From Bradyrhizobium sp. URHD0069 (GTDB taxonomy: Bacteria > Pseudomonadota > Alphaproteobacteria > Rhizobiales > Xanthobacteraceae): DNA of 64,000 bases. Location of the stretch: positions 62,001-126,000 of the forward strand of contig NZ_JNIJ01000021.1 in the NCBI RefSeq assembly GCF_000701345.1, in the 5' to 3' direction. Below, piece after piece: positions 26,453-36,386 of the stretch (its first letter is position 1; every line of letters begins with the position of its first letter). A model generated the notes under the pieces. That model did not search any database. It worked only from the letters and a program-made list of their open reading frames with translations, and had not been told where the DNA came from. The position numbers and the translations under genes were made by a program.

Positions 26453-27797
26453 TCAGCGCGCGGTCTTGGTGTGCTGATTTCGGGAGAAGAAGTTGGTCGG
26501 ATCGTATTTGGTCTTCAACTCGACCAGCCGTGCGTAGTTGCTGCCAAAACCCGCTCTCATCGCTTCTTCGCTAACATCGCTGGTCAGCGTTAACACTTGG
26601 CCTCCGCTCGAATAGGGCTTCAGCGCGTCCCAGAGGCGATGTGCCCAGCCGATATGCTGATCATTCTCCGCGGCGTCCCTCCACTGCGCTGCAATGACGA
26701 TATTGTATTCGGCTTGTCGCTGGGCAAACGCGGTGTCGCCGACCTTCACCCGGGTCGCCGCGCCGCCATAAAATTCGATGACGATGCCGGACAAGGGAGA
26801 CTGCGCCTGGTTGCCGTGGTCGATGATCACGTCAATTGCCTCGTCGCTGATCGCTTTCAGGAATGTCGACTTCCAGTAGTTGTAGGTGCCGTCCAAAAGC
26901 ACCCTCGAGAAGCTTTTGCATGGCCGGAAAGGGCATCGGCTGAATCGCATCGAGGACCGGCGAGCCGAATGCCCGCAGCGGGCGGAGCACGCGCTCGCCT
27001 TCGGCGAGTTCGCCACAATAGCAACCCGCGATGCCAACCACCGGGGTGCCCTCAGGGGTCCAGATCAGGGCACCATAGGCGGTCAATTCTTCAGGTGCTG
27101 TCGTCATGAAAGCTCGGTACTGATTTAACACGGCGCTGGCCTGACTTCGCGGGTAGAGGATGAGGCCGCTTAGCACCGTCGAGACCGGGTGAGTCTTGAT
27201 CAGGAACGAAGTTACGATTCCGAAATTGCCGCCACCACCGCGTAGTCCCCAGAACAAATCTGGATTCGTCGTTTCGCTCGCGGTAACCAGCTTGCCTTCC
27301 GCGGTGACGACTTCGCACGACAACAAATTGTCACAGGTCAGCCCGTATTTGCGAACCAGCCATCCGACACCGCCGCCGAGCGTGAGGCCCGCGATACCGG
27401 TCCGCGAGACCGTGCCGGTTGGTACTGCCAGACCATAGGCGTGCGTCTCGCGGTCGACATCGGCCAACGTCGCCCCGCCTTGCACGCGCACCGTTCGTGA
27501 TTGCGGGTCGACAACAACGCCTCTCATCGCCGACAGATCAATGACGATGCCGTCATCGCACAGCGCACGGCCGGCGACATTATGGCCGCCGCCGCGAACC
27601 GACACCAGCAGGTCGTTCGCCCGCGCAAACTTCACGGTCCTCACGACGTCGGCCACTCCCGAGCACCGCGCGATCACACCGGGGCGTTTGTCTATACTTG
27701 CATTCCAGATCCGTCGCGCCGAATCGTACCCAGCATCGCTTGGCACAATGACCTCTCCGGCAAAATCGGCTGCTAATGTGTCAACTGTATCGATCAT
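26453..27797 (-). pseudogene. FAD-linked oxidase (berberine-bridge/BBE type), frameshifted
   Basis: From the ATG at 27797 (GGAAGG upstream) the frame gives an FAD-binding PCMH domain: VSVRGGGHNVAGRALCDDG, with the His that is covalently linked to FAD in this family, GGGVGWLVRKYGLTCDNLLS, and GGGGNFGIVTSF. It runs to MQKLLEGAF near 26897, then goes out of frame and stops at 26832. The other frame continues DGTYNYWKSTFLKAISDEAI and ends with the BBE tail NYARLVELKTKYDPTNFFS. One extra base near 26893-26896 explains it. Restored length is about 447 residues. It would oxidise an alcohol or amine; substrate unknown. Confidence 0.82.
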
Positions 27798-28122
27798 CGG
27801 AACCTTCCACGACTTCATCTTGGGACTAACCAAGCTGTTCCCTGTTCGATGCGTGATCCCTGGATGAGCGAGTTTGTCGGAGCCGCTACGCATTGATTCC
27901 GTTCTCGGCAGCCGAGCTACAGGCGCAGCTTGATTGAAGCGACGGCTGTTACCTGTCACCGACAGGACCTCCCGTCGATGATCCGCTACTCGGTCATCAG
28001 TCATGGACTGCTCACGAACTTCGGGTCGCCGCTAAGCCGGTTCGATGTCGCCGTCCGGCGTAACAATCGCGTGCCGTCTAGTCGAAATATTCATGGGGAT
28101 GAGCCGGCGCCGGCGGCGTCTG
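27798..28122. other. Intergenic, no gene seen
   Basis: About 325 bases upstream of the FAD oxidase and downstream of the enoyl-CoA hydratase. In-frame extensions of the oxidase reach into it without a better ribosome-binding site. Nothing else recognised. Confidence 0.4.
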
Positions 28123-28929
28123 CTACGGGCTGTCCGCGTGTGACACTTTTTGCGCCCGCTTTTCCAGAAACGCGCGCAGCCTCAACCTGGCTTCGTCATC
28201 CGCCACGGCGACGGCAGACATCAGGCTTTCCAGCAGGAAGCCGGCATCCGGATCTGCACGCGCAATGCGGGGTAACGCCTGGAGCACAGCATAGTTTGAC
28301 AATGGCGCATTTGTACTGATTCGTGCCGCCAGTTCGACGCCCTTGGCCAGTCCCTCTCCGCGCTCGACGAGATATTGCGACAGGCCAAGCGCCATACCCT
28401 CTTCCGCCCCGTAAGTTCGTCCGGTCAGCATCATATCCATCATGCGTGGCACACCGATCAGCTTGGGAACCCGCACCGCGGCGCCACCGCCAACAAAGAT
28501 GCCGCGGATTCCCTCCGGTAGCCCATAGAAGGCGCCCCGCTCGGCTACGCGAATATGCGCCGCCGCCGCAAGTTCCAGACCAAGGCCAATCACGGCACCG
28601 TGCAGCACGGCGATGACCGGGACAGAACATTGCTCGACCATTTCCAGGACGCGGTGAATGGAACGAGAGGCGAACAGTGCGGTGGATGCGTCGGCCTCGG
28701 AAATCTCCGAAAGATCAGCACCTGCGGAAAAGTGATCGCCCTCGCCGTGGATCACGACAGCGCGAATGTCCTGCGGCAATGCTGTGAAGAAGCGACCGAT
28801 GCCCTCCACCATCGCGAGATTTATCGCATTTCGCTTCTTAACGCGCGACAATCGTAGGACTGCTGTCTCCCCGCGCGACTCAACGAGTAGGGAGCCAGGC
28901 AGAGCGAACTGTGAAGTATGATAGTTCAT
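28123..28929 (-). CDS. Enoyl-CoA hydratase/isomerase family protein
   Basis: 268 residues from the ATG at 28929; an upstream TTG at 28962 is less likely. Crotonase fold: RVKKRNAINLAMVEG, the CoA-binding HGEGDHFSAGADLSE with the HFSAGAD oxyanion loop, and the second loop with HGAVIGLGLELAAAAHIRV and YGLPEGIRGIFVGGG. The glutamate in GLPEG corresponds to one catalytic acid of hydratases. The other position, in the GLGLELA region, has no Glu at the usual spot, so isomerase or another crotonase chemistry is possible. A lone gene; pathway unknown. Confidence 0.85.
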   Translation of the reverse strand: MNYHTSQFALPGSLLVESRGETAVLRLSRVKKRNAINLAMVEGIGRFFTALPQDIRAVVIHGEGDHFSAGADLSEISEADASTALFASRSIHRVLEMVEQCSVPVIAVLHGAVIGLGLELAAAAHIRVAERGAFYGLPEGIRGIFVGGGAAVRVPKLIGVPRMMDMMLTGRTYGAEEGMALGLSQYLVERGEGLAKGVELAARISTNAPLSNYAVLQALPRIARADPDAGFLLESLMSAVAVADDEARLRLRAFLEKRAQKVSHADSP

Positions 28930-29399
28930 CTTGCGATCCCATTCATAAAAGGGCGACGTCAAACTCGAGGTCGCCAGTTCTTCCTACCCATAAATATGAG
29001 GCCGCCGTGTTACGGGTTGATGCCGTTTTCCTGCAAGACGCGTTACCAATGTAGCGTTTGGACAAATATCCCGGGCCAGTCCTCCAACGATGTATCCGCA
29101 GACCGATACACCAGTCTTCAGCTCAGGAAGTACACGGAGTGTCTGAAAATTTTACAGAAAGGCACAACCCGAACCGCGAAGTCGCTTCGTTGATGCTGAT
29201 GGTCGCCAGGTTTGCCAACCACGGCCGCGGTTGCGAAAGCAAAACGCCACCAATGTGGCCATTGGAGCGCAGACAGTTTGGACGCGTGGCATTCGTTGAT
29301 TCTAGATCATGACAGCGCCAATCGGCTCGATGGCGACCCTGCCAGCAATCTGCGTTGAACAGGATGGCAGATCAGTTTTAGTTTCGTACCGGAAGAAGA
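28930..29399. other. Intergenic, no gene seen
   Basis: About 470 bases with only short frames lacking start signals. GC content looks lower than in the neighbours. Holds the promoter of the enoyl-CoA hydratase gene on its left and the 3' end of the glycine operon on its right. Confidence 0.4.
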
Positions 29400-29735
29400 T
29401 TATGCTTTCAATTCGTCAAAGGCGGCCAGCGCTTTTCCGCCATAGACAGTCGCTGGGCCTCCTCCCATTTCGACCGAGACGGTGATCGTCTCGACAACCT
29501 CTTCGCGCGTCGCCCCATGCTTGATGGCATTCTGGACGTGAAACACGATACAGCCTTCACATTTGACATTGATCGCTACCGCGAGAGCCATCAGCTCCTT
29601 GAGCTTCGCCGGCAGTGCGCCCTCTTTGCCCACGACCTTCATTACGCTCTGGAACGCCTGCATCGCTTCCGGCGCGGCCTTGTAGAGAGCGAGACCCTGG
29701 TTGCGGACCTCGCTCGAGATATCCTTAGCGCTCAC
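29400..29735 (-). CDS. Carboxymuconolactone decarboxylase / AhpD-like protein
   Basis: 111 residues with a GTG start at 29735, preceded by GGAG 7 bases away. AhpD-type fold: LPAKLKELMALAVAINVKCE, then the CxxC pair in KCEGCIVFHVQNAIKHGATRE, with the conserved His after it. CxxC plus His is the proton-relay/peroxidase site of AhpD, so thiol-peroxidase activity is more likely than lactone decarboxylation. It is last in the minus-strand run after glyA (24-base gap) and so may be under the same glycine riboswitch. Confidence 0.85.
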   Translation of the reverse strand: MSAKDISSEVRNQGLALYKAAPEAMQAFQSVMKVVGKEGALPAKLKELMALAVAINVKCEGCIVFHVQNAIKHGATREEVVETITVSVEMGGGPATVYGGKALAAFDELKA

Positions 29736-29759
29736 AATTCTTCTCCGTTTTCGATTCTG

Positions 29760-31043
29760 TCAGTGCTGCGGCATGCTTGAATAGATCGGGAATGATCGGC
29801 AGAGATTGCGCACACGCTGCGCGACGTCGATCTCTTCAATCACTTCTGTGGGGCTGCCGTTCGCGAGAGCTCTCAACGTCTTGAGAATGAGAAATCCAAT
29901 CTCGCGAAACTCCGCTTCGCCGAAGCCACGCGTCGTTCCCGCCGATGAGCCAAGTCTAATCCCGGACGTGACAGCCGGCTTCTCAGGATCGAAAGGGATG
30001 CCGTTCTTGTTGCAAGTCAGGCCGACATGTTCGAGCGCGGCTTCGGCTGCTTTTCCTGTCAGGCCAAGAGGACGCAGATCGACTAGGACGACATGGCTGT
30101 CAGTACCTCCAGAAACAATCGCCAGTCCGCCTTCCGCAAGCACCGACGCGAGGACCCGCGCATTTGCGATCGTCTGCGTTGCGTATATCTTGAAAGACGG
30201 ATCCAGCGCCTCCCCAAACGCTACCGCCTTGGCAGCGATTACGTGCATCAGAGGGCCACCCTGGGCTCCGGGAAAAACGGCCGAGTTCACTTTCTTCGCC
30301 AGATCGGCGTCGTTCGTCAGAAGCAATCCGCCTCGCGGCCCCCGTAGGGTCTTGTGCGTGGTGGATGTCACGATGTGAGCGTGAGGAATGGGTGAGGAGT
30401 AAACACCGGCGGCTACCAGTCCGGCAACGTGCGCCATGTCGACCATTAGTTTGGCGCCGACCTCATCGGCAATCTGGCGAAACTGCGCGAAATCGATGTC
30501 ACGGGGATAGGCTGAACCTCCGGCGAGGATCAGTTTCGGACGGTGGCGATGGGCCAGTTCGCGAACCTCTGCCATGTCAATGCGGTGATCCGTCTCTCTT
30601 ACGCCATAAGAAATCGGCTGGAACCATTTCCCCGAAATCGTAACCGAAGAGCCGTGGGTCAAATGTCCGCCGTGGGCAAGCGACATTCCTAGAAATACGT
30701 CGCCCGGTTGAAGGAGTGCCAGAAAGGCCGCCAAGTTCGCCTGGGCACCCGAGTGAGGCTGTACGTTCGCGAAACTTGAACCGAAAAGAGCTATGGCTCG
30801 CTCGATCGCCAGCGTTTCGACCTCGTCGACAAACTCACAGCCGCCATAATACCGGCGGCCGGGATATCCTTCGGCATATTTGTTGGTAAGGACCGACCCC
30901 TGAGCTGCAAGAACAGCTTGTGACACGATGTTCTCGGACGCGATCAACTCAATCTGGTTCTGCTGACGTTTGAGTTCCCGATTGATGGCGCCGAACACAG
31001 CCTCGTCCGAATTCCATGCTTTCATCTTCACTTGCTGGTTCAT
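29760..31043 (-). CDS. glyA: Serine hydroxymethyltransferase
   Basis: 427 residues. PLP enzyme interconverting glycine plus methylene-tetrahydrofolate and serine. Marks: [20 protein letters not shown], the [20 protein letters not shown] block, [15 protein letters not shown] with the PLP Asp/His, and the Schiff-base Lys in [14 protein letters not shown]. The ATG at 31043 has AGGA upstream; another ATG at 31064 overlaps the end of sdaA. Being coupled to serine dehydratase and placed downstream of a glycine-sensing riboswitch, it most likely works in the glycine-to-serine direction here. A second, housekeeping glyA elsewhere in the genome is expected. Confidence 0.94.
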   Translation of the reverse strand: MNQQVKMKAWNSDEAVFGAINRELKRQQNQIELIASENIVSQAVLAAQGSVLTNKYAEGYPGRRYYGGCEFVDEVETLAIERAIALFGSSFANVQPHSGAQANLAAFLALLQPGDVFLGMSLAHGGHLTHGSSVTISGKWFQPISYGVRETDHRIDMAEVRELAHRHRPKLILAGGSAYPRDIDFAQFRQIADEVGAKLMVDMAHVAGLVAAGVYSSPIPHAHIVTSTTHKTLRGPRGGLLLTNDADLAKKVNSAVFPGAQGGPLMHVIAAKAVAFGEALDPSFKIYATQTIANARVLASVLAEGGLAIVSGGTDSHVVLVDLRPLGLTGKAAEAALEHVGLTCNKNGIPFDPEKPAVTSGIRLGSSAGTTRGFGEAEFREIGFLILKTLRALANGSPTEVIEEIDVAQRVRNLCRSFPIYSSMPQH

Positions 31044-31057
31044 GCCATTTTTCCTTT

Positions 31058-32491
31058 TCAACATTCCGGAACATTGACGGCGAGGCCGCCCCGGGACGTT
31101 TCCCGATACTTGTCGTGCATGTCAGCCCCTGTCTGCCGCATCGTCTCGATGACCTGGTCGAGAGAGACCTTGTGTGTTCCGTCGCCTGCAAGAGCCAAGG
31201 AGGCTGCGTTGATAGCCTTGATCGCGCCAAAGGCATTGCGCTCAATACATGGAATTTGGACAAGGCCGCCAATCGGATCACAGGTCATGCCAAGATGATG
31301 CTCCATGGCGATCTCAGCCGCGTTCTCGATCTGCTCGTTTGTGCCACCGAGCGCCGCCGCGAGGCCGGCGCTTGCCATCGCCGCTGCCGAGCCAACTTCG
31401 CCCTGGCATCCCACTTCTGCACCGGAAATAGATGCATTGCGCTTGATGATTCCCCCGATCGCGGTGGCTGCCAGGAGGAATGTGCGCATGCCTGACCAAT
31501 CGGCGCCGGCGCAAAAATCGCAGTAATATCGAAGGACCGCGGGCACAACTCCGGCCGCGCCATTTGTTGGAGCCGTGACGACCCTTCCACCGGCGGCGTT
31601 TTCTTCATTCACTGCGATAGCGAACGCCGAAACGTAATCGAACGCCTCGCTTGACGACCGAGCGTTGGACAGGCGGGAGGCGTTGAGTTTCTGAAAGAGA
31701 TCCTTGGCGCGCCGTCGCACGCGCAAACCGCCGGGCAACTCGCCTTCCTGAGAAAGGCCCCGGTCAATGCATGCCATCATGACGTTGATAATGCGATCGA
31801 TCCGATCAAACGTTTGCTCTTCGCTACGGCGGGCGAGCTCGTTGACCATCGCAACTTCCGAAATTGTGCAATTGTTGGTACGGCATAGCGACAGCAATTC
31901 ATCCGAAGAACGGAAATCGAAGCCAAATGCAGCCTCAAACGCCTCTTCTGCTCCCTGCACTCCCTCCCGTTCGATGAAGCCGCCGCCGATCGAGAACCAA
32001 ACCTCCGTCGCAAGCTTTAAGTGTGCCGCGTCGAAGGCTTCAAACCGCATTGCATTCGGATGACGATCGAAAATCTGAAGTGTGTCAAAAACCACGTCGC
32101 GCTCGGGCCGAAACTCGATGGCGCGGCCATTTGGAAGGACAATTCTCCGGCTCGATCGAATATCGTCAAACACTCTGTTCGCTTGATCTGGATCAATGCT
32201 GTCAGGCAAATAGCCCGCGAGCCCGAGAATGAGCGCCTTCTCCGTGGCATGCCCCTTCCCCGTCCAGGCCAGAGACCCAAACGCTGTCGCTTGAACCGTG
32301 TCGATTCTCCCTTGCAGGGCGGGTCCAAGGCGACGCACGAAGGCCGCGGCAGCCTTCATCGGGCCCATGGTATGAGACGACGACGGTCCTATGCCGACCT
32401 TGAACAGGTCGCATACCCCGATGGGCAGCCTGATGGCCATGCCGTGAGGACGCGAGGTGAGATTAACTAGCTCGAATAAGGGTCTTCGCAT
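31058..32491 (-). CDS. sdaA: L-serine ammonia-lyase (iron-sulfur type)
   Basis: 477 residues. ATG at 32491 with a strong GAGGAG 8 bases upstream. It converts L-serine to pyruvate and ammonia. The N-terminal [18 protein letters not shown] motif reads [16 protein letters not shown]. The [4Fe-4S] cysteines are in [14 protein letters not shown] and [17 protein letters not shown]. Single-chain, two-domain form as in E. coli SdaA. It is first gene after the tandem glycine riboswitch and overlaps the glyA start, so the pair would turn excess glycine into serine and then pyruvate. Confidence 0.94.
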   Translation of the reverse strand: MRRPLFELVNLTSRPHGMAIRLPIGVCDLFKVGIGPSSSHTMGPMKAAAAFVRRLGPALQGRIDTVQATAFGSLAWTGKGHATEKALILGLAGYLPDSIDPDQANRVFDDIRSSRRIVLPNGRAIEFRPERDVVFDTLQIFDRHPNAMRFEAFDAAHLKLATEVWFSIGGGFIEREGVQGAEEAFEAAFGFDFRSSDELLSLCRTNNCTISEVAMVNELARRSEEQTFDRIDRIINVMMACIDRGLSQEGELPGGLRVRRRAKDLFQKLNASRLSNARSSSEAFDYVSAFAIAVNEENAAGGRVVTAPTNGAAGVVPAVLRYYCDFCAGADWSGMRTFLLAATAIGGIIKRNASISGAEVGCQGEVGSAAAMASAGLAAALGGTNEQIENAAEIAMEHHLGMTCDPIGGLVQIPCIERNAFGAIKAINAASLALAGDGTHKVSLDQVIETMRQTGADMHDKYRETSRGGLAVNVPEC

Positions 32492-32507
32492 CGGAGCACT
32501 CCTCGCT

Positions 32508-32526
32508 CTTGATCATTTTGATCAAG
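32508..32526 (-). promoter_or_regulatory. 8-bp inverted repeat next to the sdaA ribosome-binding site
   Basis: CTTGATCA, 3-base spacer, TGATCAAG: perfect arms. It lies between the second glycine aptamer and the GAGGAG site of sdaA, so it could be the expression platform that hides or frees the ribosome-binding site. The spacing (TTGAT-N7-ATCAA) does not fit an FNR/FixK box. Confidence 0.45.
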
Positions 32527-32539
32527 CTGAATGAAGTGC

Positions 32540-32690
32540 CCCATCTGTCATTTTGCCTGAGAATGTTATCCCGTCGGCGGATGCAAACTGCATCACTTTC
32601 CAGATTTGATTCTGATGCGGTCCTTTTGCCTGAGAGTTTCCGGGGCGGTTGCTCCTTCGGCGCCGGATATACCGGTCTCTCCCGTCATCA
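32540..32690 (-). ncRNA. Tandem glycine riboswitch
   Basis: Read on the minus strand. The first aptamer (about 32690-32615) shows the consensus blocks GGGAGAGACCGG, GCCGAAGGAGCAA and GAAACTCTCAGGCAAAAGGACC. The second (about 32612-32540) shows ATCTGGAAAGTG, CGCCGACGGGATAA and TTCTCAGGCAAAATGACAG. This two-aptamer layout with a short linker is the classic cooperative glycine riboswitch (gcvT motif). It lies in the leader of sdaA-glyA. In many bacteria glycine binding turns on the downstream operon, which fits glycine disposal here. Confidence 0.93.
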
Positions 32691-32968
32691 GATTACGAGC
32701 GTTTGCTCGATTGAGTGGCTCCTGCAATATGTCTCGGCACAGAGGGCGAGTGCGTTGTATTTAATTCCGGCTGTCTTGACAAGCGGCGCGTTGTCACGGC
32801 TCGGGCGTGACAAGATCATTCAACTCTGCAGCTGTTAGCGACTATCAACGAGTTCCGATTTTCCAAGACCGAAAGCCGATTTCGACCAAAGGCAAGTGCC
32901 TCGCGATCTACTCGCGTTGCCTCAATGAGACGGTGAAAGAGGAAGACAATTCGCTGCAACATAGGGCG

Positions 32969-33670
32969 CTATCCGCCGAGGTAAGCCTCGCGGATGTGTG
33001 GATTAGACAGCATTTGACTGCTTGTGCCGTGTTGAACCAACTTGCCAGACGCCAACAGATATGAGCGATCGCAAAGTTCCAACGCTGCGAACGCATTTTG
33101 TTCCACCATCAACACGGTTGTGCCCTTGGCTCGAATATCCAATATGAAACGAAATGTCTGCTCAACCAAATTTGGCGCGAGTCCAAGGGACGGTTCATCG
33201 AAGAGAACCAGTTTCGGCCTGCTCATCATCGTGCGCGTGATCGCGAGCATTTGCTGCTCGCCGCCCGACAGCGTTCCGGCCGCCTGCAAGCGTCGTTCAC
33301 CCAGTCTGGGAAACCGTTCGAAAAAGGCATCAATGTCTCGCCGAACCTCGTTTCGGTCATGCCGAAGATACGCCCCCATCAACAAATTCTCGGTAACAGT
33401 GAGCTGCGGAAACACACGCCGACCTTCCGGACAATGCGCAATGCCCATCGTCAGCACATTTCGAGGTCCACAATTGTCGAAAGACTCGCCGTTGAAGATG
33501 ATCTCGCCCTCATACTTCACGAGTCCCGAGATGGCCTTCAGCATGGTCGATTTACCGGCGCCGTTCGCACCGATCAGAGTAACCAGCTCGCCCTCGTTGA
33601 CCTCCAGTGAGACTCCATGAAGGGCTGGGACAGCACCGTACTTCACCGAAAGACCATCAACCCTTAACAT
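32969..33670 (-). CDS. livF: Branched-chain amino-acid-type ABC transporter ATPase
   Basis: 233 residues. Walker A GANGAGKST, signature LSGGEQQML, Walker B LVLFDEPSLGL; total size and the C-terminal SxxxxNPxIREAYLGG pattern are of the LivF type. It hydrolyses ATP on the cytoplasmic face to drive uptake. Last gene of the operon; its start overlaps the end of livG by 14 bases. Confidence 0.93.
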   Translation of the reverse strand: MLRVDGLSVKYGAVPALHGVSLEVNEGELVTLIGANGAGKSTMLKAISGLVKYEGEIIFNGESFDNCGPRNVLTMGIAHCPEGRRVFPQLTVTENLLMGAYLRHDRNEVRRDIDAFFERFPRLGERRLQAAGTLSGGEQQMLAITRTMMSRPKLVLFDEPSLGLAPNLVEQTFRFILDIRAKGTTVLMVEQNAFAALELCDRSYLLASGKLVQHGTSSQMLSNPHIREAYLGG

Positions 33671-34451
33671 TGGTCAATCCCTCACCGAGATATGCGCGGA
33701 TAACTTCGGGGTTATTCTGAATTTCCTGCGGTGAACCTCCCGCGATCATCTGACCGTTGTTGAGCACAACGATGCGGTCGGAAATCGACATGACCATATG
33801 CATGTCGTGCTCCACCAGCAGTACCGTGACGCCGCGATCTCGGATGTTTCGTATGAGCTCCATGAATTTTTGCGTTTCGGACGGATTCAAACCCGCGGCC
33901 GGTTCATCGAGCAGAAGCATGATCGGCTTGGCGGCCAATGCCATCGCCAATGCCAGAAGCCGCTGCTCTCCATACGCTAACGTCCCGGCAACTGCATCAG
34001 CACGATGCGAAAGGCCCGCGATATCGAGAAGCTCTTCCGCTTCCGAGTGCAACCGCTGTTCCTCGGCGACAACGGACGCTCGCCGCAGGATAGCCCCTAG
34101 AAGCTCGGTGGTGCCTCGAAGATGCAGCGCGGTAACGACGCTTTCGAGAACCGTGCAAGCGTTGAAGACGCTGGTTCTCTGAAATGTGCGGACCACACCC
34201 AGCTCGGCGATTTCGGGCGGCGACATCTGCGTAAGATCGCGGCCCTTGAAAAGCACGCGACCGGCGCTTGGTCGTAAATATCCCGTGATGACGTTAAAGG
34301 CGGTCGTTTTGCCGGCTCCATTGGGGCCTATTAGGCTGACGATCTTGCCGGGAGCAACGCTGAAGGTCATATCGGCGATGGCGACAAGCCCACCGAAGCG
34401 AACCGCGACGTGGCTAACCTCAAGAAGGTCAGTTGGCGTTGAAACAGTCAT
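33657..34451 (-). CDS. livG: Branched-chain amino-acid-type ABC transporter ATPase
   Basis: 264 residues. Walker A GPNGAGKTT, signature LAYGEQRLL in the LivG form, Walker B IMLLLDEPAAGL, then the H-loop VEHDMHMVMSISDRI. The pair LivG/LivF forms the heterodimeric ATPase. The ATG overlaps the livM stop (ATGA), so translation is coupled. Confidence 0.93.
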   Translation of the reverse strand: MTVSTPTDLLEVSHVAVRFGGLVAIADMTFSVAPGKIVSLIGPNGAGKTTAFNVITGYLRPSAGRVLFKGRDLTQMSPPEIAELGVVRTFQRTSVFNACTVLESVVTALHLRGTTELLGAILRRASVVAEEQRLHSEAEELLDIAGLSHRADAVAGTLAYGEQRLLALAMALAAKPIMLLLDEPAAGLNPSETQKFMELIRNIRDRGVTVLLVEHDMHMVMSISDRIVVLNNGQMIAGGSPQEIQNNPEVIRAYLGEGLTNVKG

Positions 34452-35488
34452 GTCGTCAAGCTGTCCTTCAGCACGCCAGTCTTTCCAATTTTGCTTTTTC
34501 GTCGAACACGGTCTCCCAATTTTGCCAGTGCCGGCACAATGCCTTGTGGAAGGAAAAACACGATCAGGATCATCGCAACCCCGTAGAGGATCAACTGAAG
34601 CTCTGGGCGAACCATGTGCCGTAGCAACTCAGGGATAATCCCGAAAATAAGGCCACCAATGACCGGACCGAGTAACGTGCCCTTTCCTCCCGTCATGACC
34701 ATGATGACCATGGTCACGGTGTAGATGAAGAGGAAGACGTCTGGATCAATCACGCGAACATAGTGGGCATAGATCGCTCCCGCACCGCCAGCCATGGCCG
34801 CGGAGACGACGGTCGCCAGGACAAGATACCGGGTGACTTTGATGCCCACCGACCGCGCAAGGGACTCGTTTTCTCGCAGCGCGATGAGCGCTCTGCCGAC
34901 TCTCGAATGGACAATCCGCGAGATGATCCAATACGCCAAGATGCCGAATGCCAGAACGAGATAGTAGTTCTCCACTCGTCCGGACAACGGCACAACTCCG
35001 TAGCCAGGAAGCCAACCGGAAAGCGGCGGGATGTTGTTAAGCGCCATCGGGCCGTTCGTCAGACTCACCCAATTCAGGGCAACCATTCTTGAGACCTGCG
35101 CAAAGCCTATCGTCAGGATCACGAAATAGGCGCCTCGGACGCGAAACGCCAATTTGCCAATGATCCACCCAAAGATGCCTGCGACGACGATACCCCAAAT
35201 AAGAGCGAGCCAGACCGGCTGTGATGGCACGACAAGCGGGCTTTCTGCTCCGTAGTAGAATTCAAATCCAAGCGAGCACAGCGCACTGACGTATGCGCCA
35301 ATGCCGAAGAAGGCCACATGCCCGAGGCTCAATTGTCCCGCATATCCCAGCAAGAGATTGAGGCTCATTGCTGCGATGATCAGAATGCCCGCCGACGTCA
35401 GCGTGAAGAGCACGTATTGATTATTCACTGCTAGCGGGAGAACCGCCAAGAGGACAACGAGTATCGACGCTATGCCCCGCTCGGTCAT
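34448..35488 (-). CDS. livM: Branched-chain amino-acid-type ABC transporter permease
   Basis: 346 residues with about nine hydrophobic segments. LivM marks: SLNLLLGYAGQLSLGHVAFFG near residue 45 and the EAA-like loop ALRENESLARSVGIKVTRYL facing the ATPases. Coupled to livH upstream and livG downstream by 4-base overlaps. It forms half of the inner-membrane pore. Confidence 0.93.
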   Translation of the reverse strand: MTERGIASILVVLLAVLPLAVNNQYVLFTLTSAGILIIAAMSLNLLLGYAGQLSLGHVAFFGIGAYVSALCSLGFEFYYGAESPLVVPSQPVWLALIWGIVVAGIFGWIIGKLAFRVRGAYFVILTIGFAQVSRMVALNWVSLTNGPMALNNIPPLSGWLPGYGVVPLSGRVENYYLVLAFGILAYWIISRIVHSRVGRALIALRENESLARSVGIKVTRYLVLATVVSAAMAGGAGAIYAHYVRVIDPDVFLFIYTVTMVIMVMTGGKGTLLGPVIGGLIFGIIPELLRHMVRPELQLILYGVAMILIVFFLPQGIVPALAKLGDRVRRKSKIGKTGVLKDSLTT

Positions 35489-36357
35489 CCCGTGCGCTCC
35501 CTCGGTGCAAACAATCCCTGCGGTCTCAAAAGGAGAACCGCGATGATTAGGATGAAACCCATAGCGTCCCGGTATCCCGAATCGATGTAACCTGCTCCCA
35601 ACTCCTCAGCGAGACCAAGAACAAAGCCTCCGATCGTGGCTCCCACGATATTGCCGAGCCCGCCCAGGATGACAACGGCGAAGGCCTTTAGAGTGACCAG
35701 ATCTCCCATCATCGGCACGACGACAAAGACTGGCGCAAGGAGGGCCCCCGCGCTTGCCGCCAACCCGGAGCCAATCGCAAAAGTCAGCGTAAACATCCGA
35801 TTGATCTTTACGCCCATGAGGGAGCTGACTTCCGGATCCTGAAATGTCGCGCGCATGGCGATTCCGAAGGTCGTCCGATTGATCATAAGATAGAAGCTGA
35901 CCAGGAGGACCATCGCGACGCACACGACGAAGACACGCAAAGGCGCCACCGAAACGGATCCGATGACAAATGGATCAGTTGGGAATGGGTGCGGCACAGA
36001 TTTGGCCACGCCACCCCAACCAAACAGCTCCATATTCTGAAGAGCGATCCAGGCCCCGATCGTGACCAACATGGTCGTGTCCATGTCGGATTTTTGAAGT
36101 GGTCTCAAAAGCATAAATTCAATGACGATGCCCAGAAGGATCCCGAGCATGACCGCGATGGCGAGACCGACGAAGAAATTCAGCTCCAGGGGACCGATGA
36201 GCGCGTAGGCCATGTACGCGCCAAAGGTATAGAGCTCGCCGTGCGTGAAATTGGCGACCCTCATCACTCCGAAAATGAGAGTCAAACCAATTCCAAGCAA
36301 CGCATACGTGCCGCCGAGCACCACGGCATTGAGGAGGTGCTGCAACAACTGTTCCAT
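35485..36357 (-). CDS. livH: Branched-chain amino-acid-type ABC transporter permease
   Basis: 290 residues, about eight membrane segments. Marks: GTYALLGIGLTLIFGVMRV and NFTHGELYTFGAYMAY at the start, and the loop MRATFQDPEVSSLMGVKINR that contacts the ATPases. LivH type by length and by the N-terminal pattern. It follows the binding-protein gene by 29 bases and overlaps livM. Confidence 0.93.
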   Translation of the reverse strand: MEQLLQHLLNAVVLGGTYALLGIGLTLIFGVMRVANFTHGELYTFGAYMAYALIGPLELNFFVGLAIAVMLGILLGIVIEFMLLRPLQKSDMDTTMLVTIGAWIALQNMELFGWGGVAKSVPHPFPTDPFVIGSVSVAPLRVFVVCVAMVLLVSFYLMINRTTFGIAMRATFQDPEVSSLMGVKINRMFTLTFAIGSGLAASAGALLAPVFVVVPMMGDLVTLKAFAVVILGGLGNIVGATIGGFVLGLAEELGAGYIDSGYRDAMGFILIIAVLLLRPQGLFAPRERTG

Positions 36358-36386
36358 GAGACTATCCGCCTGCGTGCTTCAAGCCT

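Noticed and set aside
32508..32526. FNR/FixK box
   Set aside because: TTGAT and ATCAA are present but spaced by 7 bases instead of 4, and the site lies next to the ribosome-binding site downstream of the riboswitch.
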